This document shows positions 51,101 through 63,610 of a DNA stretch of 64,000 bases, piece after piece. The notes under the pieces were generated by a model. The model searched no databases and was not told the origin of the DNA. It worked only from the letters and a program-made list of their open reading frames with translations. Position 1 is the first letter of the stretch, and every line of letters begins with the position of its first letter. Where the stretch lies: contig JAGGNK010015558.1 in the NCBI GenBank assembly GCA_017590115.1, positions 793,841 through 857,840 of the forward strand. The letters run 5' to 3'. Made by a program: the position numbers and the translations under genes. The stretch is from Montifringilla adamsi. Lineage: Eukaryota > Chordata > Aves > Passeriformes > Passeridae.

Positions 51101-51802
51101 GCTTGCTTTGGAAGCTACAAATAGTTTACTGAGTAGGCATCTCTTAATCTTTGCTCAAGAAATCAATTATTAGGAAGTGCTGTGGCAGACACTGCACTGC
51201 ATTCTATTGACTCAGCTGTTTCAAGTGATTCTCATGAAAGACAAGTGCTGCTCATGTTGCATTGATCTACTGAGCTACACCTTCTCGTACATTTTGAGAC
51301 CTAGAATAAAGAATCTTACATTCTTTTAATCTCTTAAGCCTGTGGGAAGGGAACAAGAAACAATTAAGGATTTTTCTTGTTCTGCTTTTCTTCACAGTAG
51401 AGAACACAAAGTATTTATCTCGAGTCATGTCCAGTGACAAGAAAGTCTATAGCAATTTAAGGGACCTTGACAGGGCCAGGATTTCACACTGCATTTTTCT
51501 TCCATGACTACCACCTCAAATATACAAACTATTCCCTTTGATAGCACAAGTGTATTTATTCATCATGTATCCTTTATGAAGGGAGAAGACTGGCTATTTA
51601 CTTTCATACCACAAAGTTAAATTTTTAGCAGTTAAATTTAAAAAACAAACAAATCAAAACTTAAGGAAAGGTGATGAACCCAAGAGGAAATCCAACCCAG
51701 AATGTTAAACGTGTGTGCTGTGCCAGATACGGTGCAGTTACACCTTAATGTTTTACACAAAATAGCCTTGTTATAAATAGATAAATTATCACTATTTGAT
51801 TT
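48150..51802 (-). other. FAM169A: FAM169A probable 3' UTR
   Basis: About 3.6 kb of AT-rich sequence downstream of the stop with no repeat elements and no competing gene. It ends near a minus-strand AATAAA at 48174-48169. Long 3' UTRs are typical of this gene in vertebrates. The extent is inferred. Confidence 0.5.
48169..48174 (-). terminator. FAM169A: Candidate FAM169A poly(A) signal
   Basis: AATAAA on the minus strand at the distal end of the repeat-free 3' flank. Other minus-strand AATAAA copies nearer the stop could also be used. Confidence 0.45.
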
Positions 51803-52339
51803 TTAAGCTGGCTTTCCTTTTTTCTTGGGTGGACCTTTGTAGCCTTTAGCCTTTCTTCGCAAGTTTCTCCGATCTACCACGGGTACCTCAATTTCTGCTT
51901 CCTCAGAGCTGCTGTCAGCAGCCCGCTCTGCCACTGTCTGCGTGTAGTGATCTGACTGCTCTGTAGACTCTTCTGAGGGCTCTTCCAACTGGTTCTTCTG
52001 AGCTTCCTGTCCAGAAGGCTGCTGAAAAGAAACACCCTCAAGTTCAACCATTACCAAGGAGCTCTGACTCATCAAGGCAGCTGGGGCCTCCTGCGAGTTG
52101 TGCCCTGCTTCCTCATTTTGATCTTCTAATGAGGAAGGTAGGTTTTCAGAAACAGATCCTTCTGCTGCTTCAGTTACCACAGAATTGGGCAGGCCATTGT
52201 CAGAGGGCTCTTCCTTTGATGCCAAAGCAGCTGCGTTTTCAGTGCTGGCCTTTTCAGATTCTTGGTGTTCTTCGGTGCCCTCCTTCTCTGCTGATGTAAC
52301 TTCTTCAGTCAGCATTTCTGAATCATTTTCATTTAAAAC
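51803..52339 (-). CDS. FAM169A: FAM169A terminal coding exon
   Basis: 537 bp, phase 0. Begins VLNENDSEMLTEE, ends RRNLRRKAKGYKGPPKKK plus GKPA, stop TAA at 51805-51803. The C-terminal motif VPVVDRRNLRRKAKGYKG matches human FAM169A. Confidence 0.95.
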   Translation of the reverse strand, partial: VLNENDSEMLTEEVTSAEKEGTEEHQESEKASTENAAALASKEEPSDNGLPNSVVTEAAEGSVSENLPSSLEDQNEEAGHNSQEAPAALMSQSSLVMVELEGVSFQQPSGQEAQKNQLEEPSEESTEQSDHYTQTVAERAADSSSEEAEIEVPVVDRRNLRRKAKGYKGPPKKKGKPA

Positions 52340-53279
52340 CTATGGGTGGACAAAAACAATCGAAAGGACGATTAGTTGAAGGTAAAAGACACTGAACAAC
52401 TACTGCCTCTAGCTATTAACATCAGAGGATAGTTTGGCATTCAGCATGCACACGTAACTTCACAAAACAGTCCTCCTTTTTGCACAAGACTATTTTGTGA
52501 CCTGCATTTCATATCCAGAGTTGCTGATTTTCAAATTGTTCAAAAGAGTTGAATAATTTGAGGTACAGAAAAAGCACTCTGACATTAATCCTAAGGGAAA
52601 AAAAATTTAGACAAATACAATTAGTGTTTTGCTAACATACAATAATCTGCTTTTGCACTATAAACAAGAAAACAGTAAAACCTGTGTTCTGAAAGTAAAG
52701 GCATTTTAGCAGTAGTTAATTATTTGTACACCTCATTAGGCACAAATTGCTAGACAAAACAAGTATGTGGCTTTTCACCCTTACCGAACCAGTATTTTAG
52801 TGAGAAACAGCAGTTTCATGACTGTCAAGGCAAACTGCTGCAAACATATCTTTCTTTTGGGTATCACATGCATATTGGTCCCACTTCTGCACATTGAAAA
52901 TGAAATGTTAGTGTATTCTCCTTATGGACTTACATCATCTGGCCTAATAATTGCTTCTCCCAATAATTTCATAAAATGCTATTTTCTGTTACTTAACAAA
53001 AGAAAAAACTCTGTGCAAGATAAATAGACTTTGAAGTAAAAATTACTTAACATTTAGTTTCAATTCTCTCACCTTCTCTGATTCAGTGTCTTCTGGGGGT
53101 TTTGCTGGAGCATCAAGGGTTAATGGAACAAACGGCATTACAGGTTCTTTTCCTTGATTCTCAGACAGCAATTTTGATTCGCCACTTGGAACTTCATTTA
53201 CCATCTCCCCTTCAGCCACTAGTGAGGTCTTAGCAGTTTCTTCTGCTACCTCACCATTAAAAGGTTCTGATGGCACTTC

Positions 53280-53322
<43 letters not shown>

Positions 53323-56300
53323 TATTTGTAAGTCAAAATTATGCCCAGCTATTGTTCCCCAGCCCTAATGGATGTACATGTGATTGAAATTTGCAGCTTA
53401 ATGTGAGAAGTAGATAGCTGAGATATCTAGAATTGTATACTAAGAAGGCAAAACTTAAAGCAGATTAGCTAACTTAGCCAGAGTATTAGTTTGTTGTTGT
53501 CACCTACACAAAATATAAGACCATAGCTTACAGTTAGGAACCAAGACAAGGAGTTTTTAATGCATCTCTCATGCCTCCTGCAATCATTCCTTGAACCCAA
53601 CATCTTCATCCATCAGTAAGAACATAAAACCCTATGGGCATTGCTAGGCACAATGAATATTCAGAAATTTAAATTTAAGATGTTATCAAGGTGAAGCTAA
53701 AAGCTGGATTTAAATTTGATGTTTAAATCCAACAGGCAAGTTTTAAGTAGAGAAGTAAAAAGAACCAATAGAAGTCACTGAAGCATATCAGGTCCTGATG
53801 TCTTCAAAAAACGTTTTTTTTTTTTAAATTAGAGATACTGGGTCAGATCTTGACCTTATCCCAGTCATTTTCTGGATCCCATTCAAATTCTCTGGAATTT
53901 CTTATTAAGAGAAATCAGTGAAGAAAATGAGGATGGTAGACAAGCTAGAAGTTCATCTTACTGAAGATCCTATAAAATCTATTGTTCAAAATATGTATGA
54001 AACTAATTCTGTACTAGCCTTAACTTCTCAGACACCCTTCTTAATGAAGTACTGGTGCAAAAAATCAAAGACCTGAGAATCACATGGAGCAAGGTAGCAA
54101 GGACCATATTTAACAGAAACCGTAGCTGTATTCCGAAATTATCTGCTACCGTTATCCCATCCAGCTCACCTCCATCTCACTTTGTTTCTCAGAGGGTGAT
54201 ATGTGCATTTCCGCGTCTAATACGGACTGATCTTCATTTTCAGCAATCATTTCCTCATCCTTCTCAACAGTATCCACCTTAGGCACTTCCACTAAGTCTT
54301 CAGAGCTTTCAGATGTGTGGGCAAGAAGTTCCGGCCTGTAGCAGGTATTGAGATATATCTTTTAGATTAATACATAATTTTGGTGATCACAGCAGGGAAA
54401 TTCTTTCATGACCAATTATGTAGTGCATATTTGCCACATGAGATACAAATCAAGAAAACTAAATGCATCTAAAAATGGCTAACTCCTCATTAGGAAAAAA
54501 AAGTAATAACAACTAGGAAAACTACTTTGGCAATTATAAAATTATATCTGTCTCATTTCCATTTTACGGCAAAGAAATCTGAAATTTCTCTAAGTTCATT
54601 ATTTTAAATTTAGAAAGTAGTGATGCATTACATATTTGAAAGCTACAAAGGGTTAAGAAAAGCAGCAACTTCTTTTTCCCTTCATCCCCACTGTAGGAAT
54701 ATTTTCAAATAATGGAATTATGAAAACACCTGTATTCTTATAATCACTGAAAATACAGATATTACAAATACCATGACTGGAAAATAACTCAAGGCAATAA
54801 ACACATCAAGAGTGAATAAGCTGCCATCAGCTAGAGGTTACATTAGCAAATATCTAAAGACGAAGTGCTGATGCACTGCCACTACTGCAGGGTAGTAACA
54901 GTAACTCAAATATTCAGTTCTCATTTTTGAGACAATAAAGTTTAGATGAACTGAAACTATTACATACAAGCAAAGAAAAATGTGCATGCAATAGATTCAC
55001 AGGAGTCTACTTTGTGATCTCATAGTAAAGGCAGTACTGGAGGGTTTTATCCTACATGACAGTCTTGAGATGAAAGTAGGACTCAATAAGAAAGTGCACA
55101 GCAGAAGACCCTGCTTCATTTTTTGGTGTGCATGAACAGAATGTACCAAGCTCATATGCTGTTCTGATGCCTTCATTTTAGCACTCCTTTTAGCTCTGCT
55201 TAAAAACACCATGTAACGCATCTTGTGAAACAGCAACACCTCATTACCTTAATTTTGCAAGGCCCAAAATTTGACATTCAAATTAGGTTAGTTTAGTAAC
55301 CAACCATATCAGGTTAGTCCTCTCACATACAAACTAGCCAATTACTAGAAGTAACAGCACTTCTTAAGCTGAGGCAGCATCAAGTGTGCCGCTTGACCTG
55401 TTGAACCAGCTTAGAGCAGTGCACTGACAGTGCAGCACAGCAATACAATATATGTAACTCCACAGAGCAATTTAAACACAAAAATTAGGCACTACCTAGT
55501 GTAAGGTCTCAACTGCACAAAGAGAATCCCCACAACTAATTCTGCTTAAAGAGGCCCCATGTCGCAAGCTTGAGTGATTTCCTAGAAAATAATAAAGTTA
55601 TCTTCAGTTTGTCAAAAGAAGCTTTAGGGGTTGAAGTGGGTTTCTTTGGAAGAGAATGAGAGGGAGACATACACATGGAGCAGGGTGGGGTGGGCACAGT
55701 GTGTCTGTGAGGGAGGAAGGGGCTATTTATTTACTTAAAATAGAAATTCTGAATGGAAAGCCAGTACAAATTATTACTCCAAGCCCTGTCCTGTAAGAAC
55801 TGTTATGGCACAAAAGTCACACTACTCTTCACATCCACATCTGATGATTGTTACACAGGTTAACATCATTTAAACTGGAAATGGTTTTGGGTTCTTTTCA
55901 GGATGTTAGATCAGATATGATGGTTTAAAATATTGTCTGAGCAAAGGGCTTTCCTTTGAAGACATGGCTCCCTATAACACTTTTTATTAGCTGACAAGCA
56001 GTAACCAGCTCCCCAACTGAACAGTCAGACCATATTTTATTGCAATATATCAACTGTAACAAGAAGTGGGGAAGGGATACCTCCTCAAAGACCACAGAGA
56101 GTGTTATGGATGTAGGTCCAGATATATTATCTCAAAAAACCACGCTGTGAATACAGATATTTTTACCATTGTACAGATTCAGTTACAACAGGACACTCTC
56201 AGCCTTCACTCTTTTCCTATTATTTCTATTATTTACTGAGCTTTCACAGGTACTACATTGTGGTGCAATCACTCTTCAATTGATATCTCACTTTTCTCTC

Positions 56301-59300
56301 TTCCTATCTTGCATTAGACTTTACTTTTAGTAATTTTAAAATCAAGCAAGTGAAGTGGGGAAAAAGGAGAAGAAATACCAGTTGCACACCCTGAGACACT
56401 AATATAGTTTATGGCTGCCTAAGCAACAAAATAAGAAATCAGTAAAAACGGGCTCCTGGTACCTGCTTTTGGACATTTGAAGAGCATTTTCCTCATCTTG
56501 GTGGGAAGTTTCAAGTCCAGGTTCCTGTCTATTTTTATTTAGCCTCTGACGTTTTAAATTACTGCTTCGTGTCCAGATGGAAACAGGAGTTGCATTAGGG
56601 TCTTAGGAGAATAACACAAAAAAAATTCCAGTGAACAAATTCAGACTAAGATCTGCATATGACTTCCCTATCCAAAATAGTTCATGAAAGAAATTGAGTG
56701 CCACTAAAACAGCATTTCCTTGTGTTACTTTCTTTCTGAATAGGGTCTTTACCAAGACTCATAACAATTTTATCTGAATTCCTCTAAAAGATATATGAGT
56801 TCAATCTCAGCACCTCAGAGGAAAGCTTGTTTTCATATCCATTTTACAGATGAATGAAGCAAAATGGAAAGCTGTAAAATAGCCTGCAAAACTATCTATC
56901 TAGAGTATCCACCTAGAGTAATTGCAATACTGATAATCAAGGTTATTTTTACCTTCAGATGTGCTTGCATGGACATCTGTTGATTCTTTACCTTTTTGAG
57001 AGTCAGCCTGTGGAGCAAAAGCAAAGCTAATGTTATTCTAAAATTTTCTGAATTTACTAAAATACCTTCATAATCCTACCTATGGCTGCACCTTTCTAAA
57101 GCACTATTTCATAGTAATGATCCTATAAAACAGCAGCTAAAATAATTCTTAATTTATAGCTAAGTCTTCTGTCTCATCTCAACAAATTTAATATTTTTTT
57201 AAAGTTATCTTTATGTCATGGATGACTAGTTTTTCTTTGTTTTACTTCTGGCTCCAGTATAGAAGATAAGATTTCAAGGTGGCCTGTCACTATTAACTAA
57301 TACTATCAAGATTTTTTCCTAACAGTTCTGCTTATAATAACTGTCCACACAAGTCAATTAGAGAATGCTCTTTCTGGTTTTTTTCCCCTTTCTGTATAAA
57401 CCCAAGGGACTACACTGCAGTTGTTGGCAAAATTTATTTGTGAAGTCTTATTTTTATACTTGTATACTATTCTATAGTTTTATTTTTGTCATGACATCCA
57501 ACTGAATAGGGCAACCCATGTAAAAAATAAAAAAAGCCAGAACTTGGTGATTCATCAGTAATGCAGCTTACGTGTCAGCTTACAGTCAGCACAAGAGGCT
57601 GCTTAGCTCCCTCTCCCTAGAGCTTTTTTGTCCCCTGTTTCTCCACACCATCCCAATACCTTAATTTTTTTCTGCAAGTTAGCTGAGGATTCAGCACTTG
57701 ATACAGTAAAGTACATAAAAGCTGTACACATTAAAATAAAATTATGTACATTGTTTTTTCTTAGCCACTAGTAATAATCTGGAACAGCAATTACCAGCAT
57801 CCTGATCCACTTTTCCAGTCTCACTTCCAATACTGTGGAAGAAGGCTGGCAAAAAGTGGCCATGTCTACATTCTGCTATTTGAAGTAGTGTCCTAGATTG
57901 CAAGGCAATGTGTACTCTATTTGCTGCCTGTAAGAGGTGGGGCAGTTATCTTCTGTTAATTGAGCAGTTTTCTTTATCTCTTCTACAACCAATCATCCCT
58001 CCAGGGAGACATCTGCTATGAATGGGCTATTGAGTGTGACTGCATGACTGATAAAAATTACAGTCTCCCACTGTGAGATGCTCCGCCCAGGGCGAGGAGC
58101 CAAGCATCCTAACTGGATATAATCTGAGATTTTGGGCCACCAGAACAGCCTTTCCACTGGATTCCCAGAGGAACAGCTGCCTTTTCCACTGGATCTTCAG
58201 AGGAAGACTACCACTTCTACAGGATCACTGCTGCAACAGAACCACACCTGACACTCCAGGAGGACTGCAGCCACCATTCCAATTGGACTGCTACCAACAC
58301 CCTGACCAGGTTGCGTTCTGATTCTGTCGGTGTTGTTTTGTACTACTGCATTGCTTATTTATTTTTTATTTTCTTCCCTAATAAAGACCTGTGATTCCTG
58401 CTCCCATATCTTTTCCTGAGAGCCCCACTTAATTTCAAATTGGTAACAATTCAGAGGGAGGGGTTTTACAGTTTCCAGTTCAGGGGAGGCTCCTGCCTTC
58501 CTTAGCAGACACCTGTATTTTCAAACCAAGACAAGTAATTTCAGGTGAGTACTAAGTACATAAGAATTTGTAAACTAACAGCAAATTATTCTAGAATCAA
58601 AATGCACAAAATGGGGAGCACTAACAGAGAGGAAAAATTAAAGCTGGGAAATGTTTTTTCATGGTTTGGGGGAAGGTGGGATATTTTACTTTCTTACGTG
58701 GTGCAACAATCTTCAAACCATTGCACAACTGCTTATAGATACTGCAGATGCCAATTTTAGAGCTGCCAGCAGTTTTACCAAGTTATGAGGAGTTGGAGCA
58801 CTTTGGTATCTACTGTCTTTTCCTCTACAAAAGGGCAAGAGACAGGGCTTCTTAACTCACAGCAACAAAAATCAAAAGAACTGCTATCACTCTCCTGTTT
58901 TTGCTGGGTATATCCATATAGCTCTATAACCAAAATGTGTAAGTTTTTAGATCATTTGCTGATATGATTTTTATCGGAATCTATCTAAAACTCAGAGATG
59001 AGGCTAGAGACACTGTTGCAAATGAAAGACAACTAAGATTTATTGCTTCCAGTCATTGAGAGATTTAAAACATCACTACTTTTCTGTCAATTTTGCTTTG
59101 GGAAATAGTAATTTTTCTCAAATGGGAAAACTTTACTCAAGTTCCAAATCTAAAGTTGAAATATTAACATCTGAGAGTATTGATTTAGTAATTATTTCCC
59201 ATTTTTAATTAAAGCACTGGCTTCTATGAAAGCATGGTCATGTCAATAACACATTCCTTAAAGCATGCAAATCTATGCTCATGGTATTTGGAGCTATGAA

Positions 59301-60028
59301 TGATTGTCAAGTACATTCTGTGTGGCTTCAGAACACAAATGAAATAAAGGAAGAGCTTCATAATATTTAATGACCCAAACATATTCATAATTACATGACC
59401 ATGAGCAGCCGTAATCTGGCTGCTGTATCAAATACATGCAAAGAAAGGTGCGGTCTTTTTGTACAGACAATGTCTAACTCTCCACGCAAACTTAACATCA
59501 GCCATTGTATTGAACTGTGACATGGATGTGTATCTCTAAAAACTCTCTAAACAGTTTAATCTCAGAGACAGTTGAAACACTCTCCTTTATGTAATCTGGT
59601 GGTAAAAGACCCAAATTGCAGACCCTGACAGCTGCAGCACAGACTCTCTACATGCATGGGGAAACTCCACCTGTCCACAAAAAAAAAACCCAACAAAAAA
59701 GCCAAAACCAAGAACTAAACCAAAACCAAACAAAGCAAAAAACAAACAAAACAAAACCAAAACAAAAAATCACCAACCCATCTCCAACATTAGCATTACA
59801 TCAATGGGAAGCATTACATCCACACAGAAAGTAACAAGCAAGCAAAAATAATTTCTCATAACTGTTTTTCCAGTTACAATGCACTCAAAAAAAAAGAGGT
59901 GACAGACGGTGTACCTACACTTAGTTGTGTTTCTAATTCAGTCCTTGGTCCCCCTGCTTCAGATACTGCAGACTGACAAAAATTGTCCTCTGCTTGCAAA
60001 CTCTTATTTTCTTTCTTCGAGGTCTCTG
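51803..60028 (-). CDS. FAM169A: FAM169A (soluble lamin-associated protein SLAP75), last six exons; 5' part outside window
   Basis: Vertebrate nuclear protein reported to associate with lamins; biochemical role not established. Exons on the minus strand, in gene order: 60028-59919, 57007-56953, 56601-56463, 54335-54170, 53279-53073 and 52339-51803. All join in phase to about 404 codons. This is the acidic, low-complexity C-terminal half, rich in Glu, Ser and Thr. Anchors to the human protein are TRSSNLKR, SESSEDL, EVPVVDRRNLRRKAKGYKGP and the Lys-rich end KKKGKPA, a likely nuclear-localisation tail. The N-terminal acetyltransferase-like half is not present in this window. The introns host two LTR elements and, at the edge, an ERVL-type provirus, all in opposite orientation to the gene. 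Confidence 0.92.
53073..53279 (-). CDS. FAM169A: FAM169A exon, fifth of the six seen
   Basis: 207 bp, phase 0. Encodes EVPSEPFNGEVAEETAKTSL through PPEDTESEK. Its acceptor AG directly follows a 36-T run. Confidence 0.88.
53282..53317. repeat. A36 homopolymer abutting a splice acceptor
   Basis: On the minus strand this is 36 T followed directly by AG and the FAM169A exon at 53279. It forms the whole visible polypyrimidine tract. Confidence 0.95.
54170..54335 (-). CDS. FAM169A: FAM169A exon, fourth of the six seen
   Basis: 166 bp. Encodes PELLAHTSESSEDLVEVPKV and an acidic stretch ending KQSEME. Acceptor ctgctacag, donor gtgagc. Confidence 0.88.
56463..56601 (-). CDS. FAM169A: FAM169A exon, third of the six seen
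   Basis: 139 bp. Encodes PVSIWTRSSNLKRQRLNKNR then HQDEENALQMSKS. TRSSNLKR parallels human TRSGNLKR. Confidence 0.88.
56953..57007 (-). CDS. FAM169A: FAM169A exon, second of the six seen
   Basis: 55 bp. Encodes ADSQKGKESTDVHASTSE. Ends in phase 1, fitting the next exon; human has ASTSE at the same place. Confidence 0.82.
57889..58533 (+). mobile_element. Solo LTR, 645 bp, with target duplication
   Basis: Begins TGTCCTAG and ends CAAGACA. It is flanked by AGTAG (57884-57888) and AGTAA (58534-58538), a 5-bp duplication with one mismatch. It has an AATAAA at 58380-58385 and GC-richer R-like sequence around 58070-58320. No internal retroviral genes. Looks like a songbird endogenous retrovirus LTR; lies antisense in a FAM169A intron. 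Confidence 0.88.
59680..59780. repeat. A/C-rich low-complexity tract
   Basis: Irregular (CAAAA)n/(CCAAAA)n sequence in a FAM169A intron, about 120-240 bp downstream of the exon at 59919 in gene sense. Confidence 0.8.
59919..60028 (-). CDS. FAM169A: FAM169A exon, first of the six seen
   Basis: 110 bp. Encodes ETSKKENKSLQAEDNFCQSA and a segment ending RTELETQLS. Acceptor cttcacagcag is a tandem NAGNAG site, so one codon (exon end 60028 or 60025) may be optional. Weakly conserved; the call rests on phase and position. Confidence 0.65.
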
Positions 60029-60091
60029 CTGTGAAGATTTAAAGGAGTAAACAGAGCAAGAGAAAATTAGTACCTTTATAAAACAACCGTT

Positions 60092-60580
60092 TGTCCTGCT
60101 TTCAGCTGGGATAGAGTTACTTTTCTTCCTTATAGCTCATACAATGCTCTGTCTTGAATTTAGTGTAAGATAACACATTGATGTTTTAGTTGTGCTAAAT
60201 AGAGGGTGACCCTAATTCAAGGACTTTTCACTTTCTTATGCTGAGTAAGCAGGTGCAAAAGAAGCTGGGGACAAGACACAGCCAGGACCAAAGAAATATT
60301 CCATACCACATTGTTAATCCCAGTACATAAACTGGGAGGGGCTAATCACTGCAACTGCATTGTGTATCAGTTCTCTCTCTTGGGTTTCCTTTTTCTGGTT
60401 TTGTTGTCTCCCTTTTCATTATTATTATTGTCACATTATGCTTCTGTTTAATTTGATTTCAATTATTAAAACGTTCTTGCCTCAATCCAGAGGTTTTGCA
60501 TTTTTTTTCAGATTCTCCTCCCCACCCCACTAAGGGGGGAACAAGCACATGTGTGGCACTTAATTGCTTGTTAACTGCGA
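60092..60580 (+). repeat. Left LTR of the ERVL-type element
   Basis: TG start is clear. The right boundary is blurred by divergence near 60548-60595. Contains a promoter-like and a poly(A)-like signal as above. Confidence 0.7.
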
Positions 60581-62192
60581 AGGGAAGGCCTTCAAGGAAG
60601 ACATTCCATGTCACCCAGGCAAGTGGACCACCATGGACAGGGAGATGTCTGGTACCTGAGGGAGCTAGCTGTGCTAGAGATGATTTGTTATGAGCCAAAG
60701 AATGTGCAGTCACATACTGATCCTGACAAAGCCCAATGCACATAACCCATGTGGTAGATATTTGTATATGTAGCACACCATCATCCCAACTCATTGGCAT
60801 TAATGACCTAGAGAGATGAAGAAGCACCCACAGTGGTTTAAGTGGTTTGCTAACTCTCTCCCTACCTATGGACTTGCCTCTCAGTTGTGAAAAAATCTGT
60901 TCAAAAAGTATGAAAAACAGCTCCAGGAGTTACAGCAACAAAAAGAAGACAGGTTCTACTCCCTGCCTGTACAGACAAGTATCTCAGCTATTAAGAGATT
61001 CTTTTGCTCAAAAAAGAGAATAAAGGGTACACACCATGGTTTTTAAAATCCTGTGGGACCACAGAAAGGATATGAAAAAATTATATGGAAAATCCACCTC
61101 CACCCTAGAGGCATGAACTGCAAGGAAAAACAATCACAAATGTGGATTCTTGCAGGAAAATTACTGCTTCAGTCTCCAGCAGGCAATTCCCCAGACAGAA
61201 TGGAATGGCTAATCTTACTCCTGATTCTACGGTAAAGAATTCTAATCCCTTTTCACAGGAAGTGGGTGAAGAATTCTATATCCAGTACTAGAGGGCCCTG
61301 CCTCCCATCAATGGGAGACGATGATCAGTTAAGTTCACTGGAATGTGAGGATCCAGTAGCCTAGAACATCAAACCCACAAGAGTATAAGGGTCTAACAGA
61401 CATCAGTGCACAGTGTGCCATAATGCCATCATGCTATAGAGGGCAATAACCCATTTGTAGCTCTGGAGTGACAGGGAGGTCCCAACAGCTGACTATAATG
61501 GAGGTTGAGACTCACCTGAGTGGGAATGAATGGCAAAAGCATGTCACTGTGACTGCCCAGAGATTCTGTGCATCTTTGTCACAAACCATTTCAGAAGAGG
61601 ATATTTCAGGGATCCAGAAGGGTAGCATCGGGCTTTCACTATAGCTGCCTTGGAGACAGGGAAAATTAAGCATCTGTCTGCCTGGCATTTTCTCTCAGAG
61701 GGCCCTTCTGTTGTGGGGCTGTTGAAGAATAACAGGTGCCAGTCACTAACACAGTGGTGCACCATCAGAAATACTGCACCAATTAGATTGTCCAGGAATC
61801 TTGAAAGTGATCAAGGACTGGCCTGAAAAGATTTTGGAATATCACTACAGGAGGTGACCCATACTGAAGAGGACTCACTGTGAATAAAATACCAGAAAAA
61901 GAGAAGAAATATGCTTTATTTACTGATTGTTCTGCTAAACTGTAGGAAAGGATCAGAGATTGAGTCTCCTACAACAAGCTGCTGAAGGTGAATCAAGTGA
62001 ATTTGCAGAGGTGAAGGCCATCCAGCTGGTTTTAGACATTGCTGAATGAGAAAAATGACCAATATTTTATTTCTACAACTGACTCGTGTAGTGACAAATA
62101 CCCTGTGGGGTGGTTGGAGTGACAGAAGCAGAGTAAAGCAAAAAGGTAAGGCCATCTGAGCTGCCATATTGCAGTATCTTGCATATGCCATA

Positions 62193-63610
62193 TGTCATAG
62201 GTTAAGAAGAAAGTGAGTGTTTTGGGAAGTTGTGGTCAAACCAATCAGTGCTTGGATTTGAATATTGTCACCTGGTTTGGCCACTGAAGGTGTGGACCAC
62301 CTCTGAGAAGACAGGGGGTTAAAAGCAAGAACTCCCAGGAGAACTCTCTTGGTCCCGGTCAGTGAAGGAGCTCAGAGAGCCCCTGCCCAGCCAGGGCTGG
62401 CTGGGAGAGGGAAGCCATGCGGCCGGGTGAGGTAGGCTGGAGCCTGGGGCAGAGGAGGGGTGAAGGCCTGGCAAGATGGAAGAGTGGAGGAGCCCTGAGA
62501 GGCATCGGGGTCCCCCCACACACCCCCCGGGAGATCGAAAGAGAGAGCGAGCTAGTGCCTGTGCTGCCTTGGAATGTGATATTGTGCTGGCAGCACGGGC
62601 TGGCCAGAAGGAGAGGTCGGGGATTCTGGGCAGACAGAGGCAAAGATTTTAACCCCTTTCTTGAATAGTGGAAACCTTACAAATACTGATTCTCCTGAAT
62701 CTGAATGAGGAGAGAGAGAGATGAAGCCAGAGGAAATGGGAAAGTGTGAGGAAAGTTGGTGCAAGTAAGAGATGTCGGAAGAGGTGGGAAGAATCCTAGG
62801 TGGGAGGAGATGATGGAGTGCCCTTGGGCTGGACTCTTTTCTTGTATGGCCATGGACAGACCCATGTTTTTCCTGTGACCCAGAGACTGCATTTAGGGGG
62901 AGGCAATGCTTTGGAGCCAAGAGAGAGTGGAGAAGCAGTGGCGTGAACAGAGATGGCTGAGGAGGGTGTGGGATGCTCTCTGTCTTCAGTAGAGAGGAAG
63001 ATCTCTGTTCACGAGGCCCCTTGGCCCCAGGGGGTAAATTTGAGGGGGACTGGTGTCCTGAAGCTGAGAGACTGCTGCTTTTTTAGAACTGGATGGGGCA
63101 TCCTTAAAAGGGGAACCCTAAAAGCAGTCCTGGTCCATGTGCGGTGGTGAGAGCACTGAACATGGAGGGAAGAAGTCACAAGGGCAGATGTTCTCTGAAT
63201 GGTGCCAGGAGTAACATGGAAACACAAGAGGTTTCAATTGTGTTTCTGGGGAAAGCCTATGGTGCAAGGGGGGACTCCTCTCTCCCTGATGGACTTGAGA
63301 GTTGATTATCTAAGGGGTGGTGATGGACTGGAAGTTGATTATCTGAGAGATGGTGACAGGGTGGAAATCTATAGTGTTATTTCATGCTGTGGAGAAAATG
63401 GCAGGGGGAGGAGGAGGAATGTATTTGGAGGTTTTTCATTCTTAGTTCTGTGTCTGTTCCTTTTTAGATATCGTAGTTAATAAAGTTTGTTTCCTTCACT
63501 CCTAAGTTAGAGCCTGCTTTGCTCTGTTCCTGATCACATCTCACAGAAGCCATGAGGAAAAGTATATTTTCATGGGGGCACTGGCATTGTGTCAGCCTCA
63601 AACCATGACA
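62193..63610 (+). mobile_element. Nested solo LTR, 1418 bp
   Basis: Starts TGTCATAGG, ends CCATGACA. Flanked by CCATA (62188-62192) and CCGTA (63611-63615), a 5-bp duplication with one mismatch. AATAAA at 63479-63484 lies about 125 bp before the 3' end. ERVL-like coding similarity stops at its left edge and resumes at its right edge, so it inserted after the ERVL element. Contains a 33-bp imperfect tandem duplication at 63301-63366. Confidence 0.85.

Noticed and set aside
58073..58321. 82-codon + strand frame
   Set aside because: Lies wholly within the solo LTR at 57889-58533.
60459..60827. 122-codon minus-strand open frame
   Set aside because: Antisense of the ERVL-type LTR and leader region. 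No host domain, and it is not a FAM169A exon.
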